Positions 17,590-24,295 of a stretch of DNA of 64,000 nt are shown one piece after another (position 1 is the first letter of the stretch; each line of letters starts with the position of its first letter). This DNA is from JAFCUW01 sp049898325 (GTDB taxonomy: Bacteria; Pseudomonadota; Gammaproteobacteria; Burkholderiales; Burkholderiaceae_D): assembly GCF_049898325.1 (NCBI RefSeq), contig NZ_JAFCXL010000007.1:62001-126000 (forward strand), written 5' to 3'. A program made the position numbers and the translations under genes. The notes beneath the pieces were generated by a model. It saw only the letters and a program-made list of their open reading frames with translations. It did not search any database and had not been told where the DNA came from.

Positions 17590-18165
17590 ATGGAATCGAC
17601 TTACCACTACGCCGCCCAGCTCGAGGCGATGCGCCCCCAGCTTTTCAGCTTCGCCCTGATCCAGCTGCGCGACCGGACGCGGGCGGAAGACGCGGTGCAG
17701 GAGGCGCTCATCGCCGTGCTGGAAAAGCCCGCCGCCTTCACGGGAAAATCGACCTTGCGCACCTATGTGACGGGGATACTCAAGTACAAAATCATCGACG
17801 CCTTGCGCGCGGCGCGCCGCGAGCAGGCGTGGGATGGCGACGGCGATGCGGCCGACGCCGACCTGGTCGACGCCCTGTTCGTGGCCAATGGTCACACGGT
17901 CGATATGCCCCGCCAGTGGGGCGATCCCGAAGAAGTGCTGGCGCAGAAGGATTTTTTCCGCGTCCTGGTGGTGTGCCTGGACAAGCTGCCGGCCCAGACG
18001 GCGCGCATTTTCATGATGCGCGAATGGCTCGAATTCGACACCGACGAAATTTGCCGGGAACTGGGCGTGAGCAATGCGAACGTGTGGACGGTCCTGTACC
18101 GGGCCCGCCTGCGCCTGCGCGAGTGCCTGGACCTGAACTGGTTTGGCGCTGCCGCCCTGCCTTGA
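17590..18165 (+). CDS. ECF-type RNA polymerase sigma factor
   Basis: A 191-residue sigma-70 family factor with only regions 2 and 4. Region 2 includes FALIQLRDRTRAEDAVQEAL and TLRTYVTGILKYKIIDALR; region 4 includes LPAQTARIFMMREWLEFDTDEICRELGVSNANVWTVLYRARLRL. An unusual acidic linker (about residues 80-100) separates them. The ATG at 17590 gives a normal family length. It is followed 18 bp later by a zinc-finger anti-sigma gene and lies divergent from the periplasmic redox operon, which it very likely activates. It plays the part of SigF in the Azospira hypochlorite response, though the anti-sigma here is of a different type. Confidence 0.9.
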   Translation: MESTYHYAAQLEAMRPQLFSFALIQLRDRTRAEDAVQEALIAVLEKPAAFTGKSTLRTYVTGILKYKIIDALRAARREQAWDGDGDAADADLVDALFVANGHTVDMPRQWGDPEEVLAQKDFFRVLVVCLDKLPAQTARIFMMREWLEFDTDEICRELGVSNANVWTVLYRARLRLRECLDLNWFGAAALP

Positions 18166-18183
18166 ACCATAGCGGAGACCCCT

Positions 18184-18369
18184 ATGAACGACCGCAAGAC
18201 CTGGAAGCCCACCTGCCGCGAAGTGCATCGCCTGGTGTCGGAATCGATGGACCGCGAGCTCACGCTCGTCGAACGCGGCAGGATGCGGGTGCACCTGGTG
18301 ATGTGCACGGCGTGTACCCGCTTTAACGGGCAGATGGCGCTCCTGCGCAGCGCCGTGCGCCGCCGCTGA
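18184..18369 (+). CDS. Small zinc-finger anti-sigma factor
   Basis: A 61-residue soluble protein with the ZAS zinc-binding pattern: C11, then H37-x3-C41-x2-C44 (HLVMCTAC). Such proteins hold an ECF sigma factor inactive and release it when the cysteine/zinc site is oxidised. There is no membrane helix. It directly follows the sigma gene and is surely its partner. A thiol-zinc sensor would suit an oxidant-responsive regulon. Confidence 0.87.
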   Translation: MNDRKTWKPTCREVHRLVSESMDRELTLVERGRMRVHLVMCTACTRFNGQMALLRSAVRRR

Positions 18370-18391
18370 GCGGGCGCGCCGGCTGCCTGGC

Positions 18392-18988
18392 TCAAAGCAT
18401 GATGGCGCGCTGGCGCCGTTCCATCATGCGCAGGATGAAGGGGGTAAAAATGAGCTGCATGGCCAGCTCCATTTTGCCGCCGGGGACCACGATGGTGTTC
18501 GCCCGCGACATGAAGGAGGCCGCCACCATGCTCAGTAAATACGGAAAATCGATGCCCTTCGGGTCGGCGAAGCGGATCACCACGAAGCTCTCGTCGGGCG
18601 CGGGAATCTCGCGCGCGATGAAGGGGTTGGAGGTGTCGACGCAGGGCACGCGCTGAAAATTGACGTGGGTGCGCGAGAACTGCGGGCAGATGTGGTTCAC
18701 GTAGTCGGGCATGCGGCGCAGGATGGTGTCGGTGACGGCCTCGGTCGAGTAGCCCCGCTTGGCCTTGTCGCGCCACAGCTTCTGGATCCATTCGAGGTTG
18801 ATCACGGGGACCACGCCGATGAGCAGGTCGGGATGGCGGGCGACGTTGACGGCGCCGCTGACCACGCCGCCGTGCAGGCCCTCGTAGAACAGCAGGTCGG
18901 TGTCGGCCGGCAGGTCCTCCCATGGCGTGAAGGTGCCGGGCGGCTGGCCGTAGGGCGCCGCGTCGGCTGTCGCCGGCGGCGGCCGCCT
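18392..18988 (-). pseudogene. prk: Phosphoribulokinase relic lacking the ATP-binding N-terminus
   Basis: The open frame matches the C-terminal half of class I phosphoribulokinase, with APYGQPPGTFTPWEDLP, LLFYEGLHGGVV, GVVPVINLEWIQKLWRDK, ICPQFSRTHVNFQRVP and NTIVVPGGKMELAMQLIF. The family normally has about 290 residues and begins with a GSSGAGTTT P-loop. Here similarity starts abruptly near ADAAPYGQ, and a TAA (18989-18991) closes the frame upstream. The kinase P-loop half is missing, so the gene cannot make active enzyme. The remaining part is well conserved, so the deletion looks recent. No rubisco gene is in the window. Confidence 0.85.
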
Positions 18989-19073
18989 TTAAGGCTCTCC
19001 TGATGGCGCAAGCAGGGCCCCTGATCGCCCTGTGGGCGTGAGCAGGCGCGATCGACGGCACTACATGGCGGCC

Positions 19074-19769
19074 CTACACGGCGGTGCCGAACAGGGCGCC
19101 GATACCGGCCGCGGCCGCCATCGACATGGCGCTCCAGAACGTCACCCGCAGCACCCCCTTGCCCACATTGGCGCCGCCCACGCGGGCGGCCAGCCCGCCC
19201 AGCAAGGCCAGCGACAGCAGCGAGGCGGCGACGGTAAAACCAATGAGCTGCTGGTGCGGCACCACCACCACCACCAGCAGCGGCAGGGCGGCGCCGACGG
19301 CGAAGCTCAGCGCCGACGCCAGTGCCGCCTGCAGGGGCCGGGCGAGCGTCGCCTCGCTCAAGCCAAGCTCATCCTTGGAGTGGGCCGCCAGCGCATCGTG
19401 CGCCGTCAGGCTGTCGGCGACCTGCTGCGCCAGCGCGGCAGGCAGGCCCCGCGCAATGTAGATATTGGCCAGTTCGAGGCGCTCGCCGGCCGGGTTGTCG
19501 TGCAGCTCGCCCCGTTCCTTGTCCAGCGCGGCGTGCTCGGCATCGGCCTGCGACTGCACCGACACGTATTCGCCCGTCGCCATCGACATCGCCCCCGCCA
19601 CCAGGCCGGCCACGCCAGCGACCAGGATGGCCTGGTGGGTGGCCTGGGACGCGGCCACGCCGAGGATCAGGCTGGCGGTGGAGACGATGCCATCGTTGGC
19701 GCCCAGCACGGCCGCGCGCAGCCAGCCCACATTGTCCAGTTTGTGCAATTCGGTGTGGCTTCTTGGCAT
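19074..19769 (-). CDS. VIT1/CCC1-family iron/manganese transporter
   Basis: A 231-residue membrane protein of the VIT family. The N-terminus (LHKLDNVGWLRAAVLGANDGIVSTASLILGV) and GAMSMATGEYVSVQSQ are family signatures. An acidic cytoplasmic segment in the middle (about 75-135) corresponds to the metal-binding loop, and three hydrophobic helices follow. Family members move Fe2+ or Mn2+ out of the cytosol. It stands alone on the minus strand, divergent from a metallophosphoesterase gene. Substrate not resolvable. Confidence 0.9.
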   Translation of the reverse strand: MPRSHTELHKLDNVGWLRAAVLGANDGIVSTASLILGVAASQATHQAILVAGVAGLVAGAMSMATGEYVSVQSQADAEHAALDKERGELHDNPAGERLELANIYIARGLPAALAQQVADSLTAHDALAAHSKDELGLSEATLARPLQAALASALSFAVGAALPLLVVVVVPHQQLIGFTVAASLLSLALLGGLAARVGGANVGKGVLRVTFWSAMSMAAAAGIGALFGTAV

Positions 19770-19864
19770 GGTGGCGATCTAAAAAATTGAAAAATATTTA
19801 ACGGTTGCCTGGATTCTACGCCTGCCGCCACGATGGCCGCGTGCAACTCCTCTATACTGCGCCG

Positions 19865-20707
19865 ATGCGCATCCAGCTCTTCTCCGACCTCCACCTCGAA
19901 CGTTACCCGGACTTTCAGCCCAAGCTCGCCGCCGATGCCGACGTCATCGTGCTCGCCGGCGACATCGGCTCCTACCAGCCGGGCAGCCGCCTGCCCGGCG
20001 ACGACTTCGGCCTGGCGCGCTTTTCGCCCTTGCGCCCGGGCGCGGGCAAAGCCACCGTACTGTTCGTGCCGGGCAACCACGAGTACGACGGGCTCGACTT
20101 CGACGATGCCCGCGTGCGCCTGCGCGCCACCTGCGAGCGGCTGGGCATCACCTGGCTGGACCGCGAAGTTGTCACCATCGGCCAGGTCCGTTTTATCGGC
20201 ACCACCTTGTGGAGCGACTTCGAGGCGCTTGCCCGCCGCGAGAGCGACGGCGCCAGGCAACTGGCCGCGCTGGCGAAGGCCTGCCGCGCCGCCAATTATT
20301 ATCTGAGCAAGAACACCACGCTGCGCCAGGGCGCGCCCGTGCTGGCCGAGGGCCTGCGCGCCATGGCGCTCGATTGCCAGGCCTGGCTGCGGCAGGCGCT
20401 GGCGCTGCCGTTCGAGGGCGCCACCGTGGTGGTGACGCATTTCGCTCCCAGCCTGCAAAGCGCCGATCCCCGCTACGGCTTGACGGCAGGCACGGCCGGC
20501 TTTTGCAATGCGCTCGACGAGCTGTTTCCCCTGGTCGATGTGTGGATGCACGGCCACCTGCATTGCATGAACGATTACCGCGTCACGGGCACGGACGGGC
20601 AAGGGCCGTGGCAATGCCGCGTCGTCGCCAACCCGCTGGGCTACCTGAGCAAGGGCGAGCAGGCGGCATTTCGCGAAGACCTGGTGATCGATCTGGCGCC
20701 ACGCTGA
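19865..20707 (+). CDS. Calcineurin-like metallophosphoesterase
   Basis: A 280-residue soluble enzyme with all metal-binding motifs of the family: D8/H10 in SDLHLER, VLAGDIGS, PGNHEYDG, VVTHFAP and MHGHLHC. The substrate is unknown; close relatives are annotated only as metallophosphoesterases. It may act on nucleotides or phospho-compounds. The start is the ATG at 19865, just before the conserved first beta strand. No operon partner is apparent; the next gene begins about 190 bp downstream. Confidence 0.88.
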   Translation: MRIQLFSDLHLERYPDFQPKLAADADVIVLAGDIGSYQPGSRLPGDDFGLARFSPLRPGAGKATVLFVPGNHEYDGLDFDDARVRLRATCERLGITWLDREVVTIGQVRFIGTTLWSDFEALARRESDGARQLAALAKACRAANYYLSKNTTLRQGAPVLAEGLRAMALDCQAWLRQALALPFEGATVVVTHFAPSLQSADPRYGLTAGTAGFCNALDELFPLVDVWMHGHLHCMNDYRVTGTDGQGPWQCRVVANPLGYLSKGEQAAFREDLVIDLAPR

Positions 20708-20893
20708 GCGGCCGGCCGGGGTCCGGCGGCCTTTGGGACGGCGCCGCCGGCCGTTGCGACTGTACTACAACAAAGCCTGTTTATTCTTGCGTTCCTTGCC
20801 GATATGGCAAGCGCACTTCTGGCGTCGTGCATTGCGCCGGGTACCTTCTGTCATAATTTACGACAAACGGTATGCATCAGTTGGGATGCCGGG

Positions 20894-22360
20894 ATGAACA
20901 GGGAAAAGATGACAGCGGTAACACAACAGCTTCACATGGCACGCACGCTGCCCAAGATGGCGACCACCGTCGCCGGGCTCGACACGGTGCTGGGCGGCGG
21001 CCTGCCAGCCGGCGGCCTGTACCTGGTGCAGGGCCTGGCCGGCAGCGGCAAGACCACGCTGGCGGGGCAAATCGGATTTCAACATGCGCGCGCCGGCCGC
21101 AAGGTGGTGGTGTTTACACTGCTGGGCGAAGCCCACGTGAAAATGCTCAGCCACTTCAGCAGCTTCAGCTTCTTCGATGAAGACGTGATCGGCAAGAACA
21201 TCGTGTTCTTTTCCGCCTACGCGGCGCTGATGGAAGGGGGCCTGCGCGCATTGCTCGGTCTGCTCGTGTCGACCATGGCGCAGGAACAGCCCCATCTGTT
21301 GATCATCGACGGCTTCCGCTCGATCCGCAATTCGAGCGCCAGCGACATCGCGCTGGCGGAGTTCATGCATTCGCTCAATTCGATCGTCTCGTCGATGCAG
21401 TGCACCACCTTCCTGCTCTCGCCCGTGGAAGGCAACGTCACCGATTCGGAAAATACCCTGGTCGACGGCGTGATCGAACTGGGCCTGTATCGCCAGGGCA
21501 TGGCGATGATCCGCGAGTTGCAGGTATTCAAGGTGCGCGGCGCCAAGCACTTGCTGGGAAAACACGTATTCGAGATCGCCGCGGACGGCCTGGTGGTGTA
21601 TCCCCGCTTCGAGGCGCTGTGTTCGGGCAAGCAGGCGCCGCCCATGCAGCAGTCGCTGCTCAGCGTCGGCATTCCCAGCTGGGACCAGCGGATCGGCGGC
21701 GGCATCAACAGCGGCTCGATCACCTGCCTGCTGGGTAGCCCGGGCGCGGGCAAGACCACCATGGGCTTGCATTTTATTGCCGAGGGCCTGGCCCAGGGCG
21801 AAGATTGCCTGATCGTCGGCTTCCACGAGTCGCCCGCCATGGTCGTGCACAAGGCGCGCCGGGTCGGGCTCGACTTCGAGCAGCACGTCGCCAGCGGCCG
21901 CCTGGCGATCATGTGGCAGTTGCCGCTGGAAATCCTGATCGACGACATCGCCTCGCGCATGCTCAAGGACATCGAGGCGCGCAAGGTCACCCGGCTGCTG
22001 ATCGATGGCGCCGAGGGGCTCGACAAGCTGATCATGCACCCCGAGCGCTCGCGCGGCTACCTGGTGGCCCTGACGAACGAATTTCGCCTGCGCGGCGTGA
22101 CCGGGTATATCACCCAGCAGCTGAGCTACTTCAAGCGGGGCGCGCCCGAGGTGACGCCGCTGTCGTCAGCGCTGTACGACAACGTCATGCTGCTCGAATA
22201 CCTGTCGGTCGGTGCCCTCAATCACCGCCGCATCGCCGTGATGAAATTGCGCGAAAACGCTTACGACAGCGCCAACCGCTTGTTTACCATCAGCGACGGC
22301 GGCATCGTTGTCGGCGAACCGATCGCCATCACCGATGGCGCCGGCGGCGCGGCGGGGTGA
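20894..22360 (+). CDS. KaiC-like double-domain RecA ATPase
   Basis: About 488 residues in two KaiC/RecA-type ATPase domains. Walker A motifs are GLAGSGKTT (about 47-55) and GSPGAGKTTM (about 281-290), with Walker B strands HLLIIDG and TRLLIDGAE. The paired glutamates and the serine/threonine phospho-sites of clock KaiC are not obvious, and no kaiA or kaiB is nearby. It is therefore probably a KaiC-family signalling ATPase rather than a clock. It is followed 3 bp later by a single receiver gene. The start could be ATG 20894 or ATG 20909; the latter has the better AGGGAAA. Cytoplasmic. Confidence 0.87.
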   Translation: MNREKMTAVTQQLHMARTLPKMATTVAGLDTVLGGGLPAGGLYLVQGLAGSGKTTLAGQIGFQHARAGRKVVVFTLLGEAHVKMLSHFSSFSFFDEDVIGKNIVFFSAYAALMEGGLRALLGLLVSTMAQEQPHLLIIDGFRSIRNSSASDIALAEFMHSLNSIVSSMQCTTFLLSPVEGNVTDSENTLVDGVIELGLYRQGMAMIRELQVFKVRGAKHLLGKHVFEIAADGLVVYPRFEALCSGKQAPPMQQSLLSVGIPSWDQRIGGGINSGSITCLLGSPGAGKTTMGLHFIAEGLAQGEDCLIVGFHESPAMVVHKARRVGLDFEQHVASGRLAIMWQLPLEILIDDIASRMLKDIEARKVTRLLIDGAEGLDKLIMHPERSRGYLVALTNEFRLRGVTGYITQQLSYFKRGAPEVTPLSSALYDNVMLLEYLSVGALNHRRIAVMKLRENAYDSANRLFTISDGGIVVGEPIAITDGAGGAAG

Positions 22361-22363
22361 CCG

Positions 22364-22741
22364 GTGAAACAAAAAACCCTCATCATGCTCGTCGACGACG
22401 AGATGGACATCACGGAGACCTACGGGATTTATCTCGAGTACCACGGCTTTGAGGTGATCACCGCCAATAGCGCCACCGACGCCCTGGCCAAACTGGGCAC
22501 ACGCTTGCCCGACGTGATCGTGTCGGACTGCATGATGCCACTGGTCGATGGTATCGAGTTCAGCCGCCGGCTCAAGGCGCGCCCCGATACCTGCGGCATT
22601 CCGCTCATTCTCACCAGCGGGGCGCCGTACTTCCACGACCTGAGCAGTCCAACCTACGATGTATTTCTGTTGAAACCGGTGGCCATGTCCCGCCTGATCG
22701 ACGAGATCGGCCGCCTGCTCGCCGCGCGCGCGGCGCGCTGA
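22364..22741 (+). CDS. Single-domain response regulator paired with KaiC-like ATPase
   Basis: A 125-residue receiver domain with no output domain. The acidic pair D11/D12, phospho-acceptor D55 (VIVSDCMMPLVDG), a threonine in LTSGAP and K in LLKPVAM are present. It begins with GTG only 3 bp after the KaiC-like stop, so the two are very likely cotranslated and act together. No histidine kinase is adjacent. Confidence 0.9.
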   Translation: MKQKTLIMLVDDEMDITETYGIYLEYHGFEVITANSATDALAKLGTRLPDVIVSDCMMPLVDGIEFSRRLKARPDTCGIPLILTSGAPYFHDLSSPTYDVFLLKPVAMSRLIDEIGRLLAARAAR

Positions 22742-22785
22742 CAGCGCGCGCCGTCAGCGCTGCCGCGGGCGCTTGCTGTCCCCCG

Positions 22786-22896
22786 TTATTGGCGCGCGCG
22801 CTGCTCCTGCTTCTCTTTTTTGGCGGCCTTTTTTTCCTTGGTGGTCTTTGCCGGTTCCTTCTTGGTTTCCTTCTTGCTGTCCTGTGCCTTGGCCAT
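22786..22896 (-). CDS. Small lysine-rich protein
   Basis: A 36-residue open frame, MAKAQDSKKETKKEP then a K/A/E/Q-rich tail ending RARQ. It is backed by a clear AGGAG 8 bases before the ATG. It has no cysteine, no signal peptide and no hydrophobic stretch. Similar tiny Lys-rich proteins occur in Burkholderiales, with no known function; a nucleic-acid-binding or ribosome-associated role is only a guess. Confidence 0.6.
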   Translation of the reverse strand: MAKAQDSKKETKKEPAKTTKEKKAAKKEKQEQRARQ

Positions 22897-22987
22897 GCTG
22901 TGCTCCTGGGGTTTGAATAGGCCAAGTATCCCACGGCTGCGCTATTTTTTCGACCTGTTCAGGCCTTGGTCGCCACTATTTTGCACC

Positions 22988-24295
22988 TTACGCCAGTTGG
23001 GTGACGCCCATCGCCAGCACCGCCATCGCCATCACCGCCGTGCCCAGCCAGCCCAGCACCCTGAGCCGGGGGCTGATGGCCAGTTCGCCCATGACGTCGC
23101 GGCGGCTGGCCAGCAGCATCATCACGCCCATGATGGGCACGGAAATGACGCCGTTGACCACCGCGCTCCAGTACAGCGCCCGCACCGGATCGATGGGCGC
23201 GAAGATGAGCGCCATGCCGCCCAGCGTGGCGATGATGATGACGATATAGAAGCGGCCGGCGGTGGATGGCCGCGCCTGCAGGCTGTTGGGCCACTTGAAG
23301 GCGCCCGCCATCGCATACGCGGCCGAGCCGGCCAGCACGGGGATGGCCAGCAGGCCCGTGCCGATGATGCCCATGCTAAAGAGCAGGAAGGCGAACTCGC
23401 CGGCGATGGGGCGCAGGGCCAGCGCGGCCTGGGCCGAGGAGTCGATGTCGTCGATGCCGTGCAGGTGCAGGGTCAGGGCGGTGGTGAGCATGATGCAAAG
23501 CGCGACCAGGTTGGAAAAGCCCATGCCGACCCAGGTGTCGAGCTTGATCCGGGCCAGGCCGGCGCGCGCTTCGTCGGGCGCGTCGCGCAAGGGGCGGGCG
23601 GACGGGTTGCTGCGCATTTCCTCGACTTCCTGCGAGGCTTGCCAGAAGAACAAATAGGGGCTGATGGTGGTGCCGAACACGGCCACCATGGTGGTGATGA
23701 AGGCGGGCGACCAGGGCAAGGACGGCAGGACGATGCTCTCGCGCAGCACCTCGCCCCACGGAATCTGCACGACGAACACGGTGGCCACATAGGCCAGCAG
23801 GGCCATGGTCAGCCACTTGAGCACCTGCACGTAGCGCGTGTAGGGAATGAGTACCTGCAACAGCGCCGACAGGAGGGCGAAACCGACCGCGTACAGGTGC
23901 GCCGGTCCGCCCGCCACCAGCGCCACCGCTTCGCCCATCGCGGCCAGGTCGGCGGCAATGTTGATGATGTTGGCCAGCAGCAGCAAGCCGATCACGCCGT
24001 ACAGCAGCCAGGCCGGATAGTGCCGGCGGATATTGGTGGCCAGGCCGTGACCGGTGACCCGACCGATGCGCGCGCTCACGAGCTGGATGCCGACCATCAG
24101 CGGATAGGTCAGCACCAGCGTCCACAACATGCCGAAGCCGAACTGGGCGCCCGCCTGCGAGTAGGTGGCGATGCCGCTGGGGTCGTCGTCGGCGGCGCCC
24201 GTGATCAGGCCCGGGCCCAGCTTGCGCAGCCAGCCGTGGCCCCTGCGCGTGAGCGGCGGCGCGCCAGGGTCGATGGCGCCGGCCGGCCCCTTCAT
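22988..24295 (-). CDS. NRAMP-like transporter with altered metal-site motifs
   Basis: A 435-residue membrane protein with about 11 helices and the NRAMP fold. The first helix reads GLITGAADDDPSGIATYSQAG (DDDPSG at 36-41) where metal transporters have DPGN. The sixth reads FGTTISPYLFFWQ (ISPY at 211-214) where they have a Met-Pro-His motif. The Met and His metal ligands are thus missing, so the substrate may not be a typical transition metal. The ATG at 24295 overlaps the phosphoketolase stop by four bases, placing it last in the ackA-xfp operon. Confidence 0.85.
   Translation of the reverse strand: MKGPAGAIDPGAPPLTRRGHGWLRKLGPGLITGAADDDPSGIATYSQAGAQFGFGMLWTLVLTYPLMVGIQLVSARIGRVTGHGLATNIRRHYPAWLLYGVIGLLLLANIINIAADLAAMGEAVALVAGGPAHLYAVGFALLSALLQVLIPYTRYVQVLKWLTMALLAYVATVFVVQIPWGEVLRESIVLPSLPWSPAFITTMVAVFGTTISPYLFFWQASQEVEEMRSNPSARPLRDAPDEARAGLARIKLDTWVGMGFSNLVALCIMLTTALTLHLHGIDDIDSSAQAALALRPIAGEFAFLLFSMGIIGTGLLAIPVLAGSAAYAMAGAFKWPNSLQARPSTAGRFYIVIIIATLGGMALIFAPIDPVRALYWSAVVNGVISVPIMGVMMLLASRRDVMGELAISPRLRVLGWLGTAVMAMAVLAMGVTQLA

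Noticed and set aside
18392..18865. The phosphoribulokinase frame as a functional enzyme with a GTG start
   Set aside because: The ATP-binding half is missing, and the homology extends upstream of that GTG into codons with no valid start, so it is a truncated remnant.
20894..22360. A true circadian clock kaiC
   Set aside because: No kaiA or kaiB nearby, and the clock phospho-site pattern is not visible.
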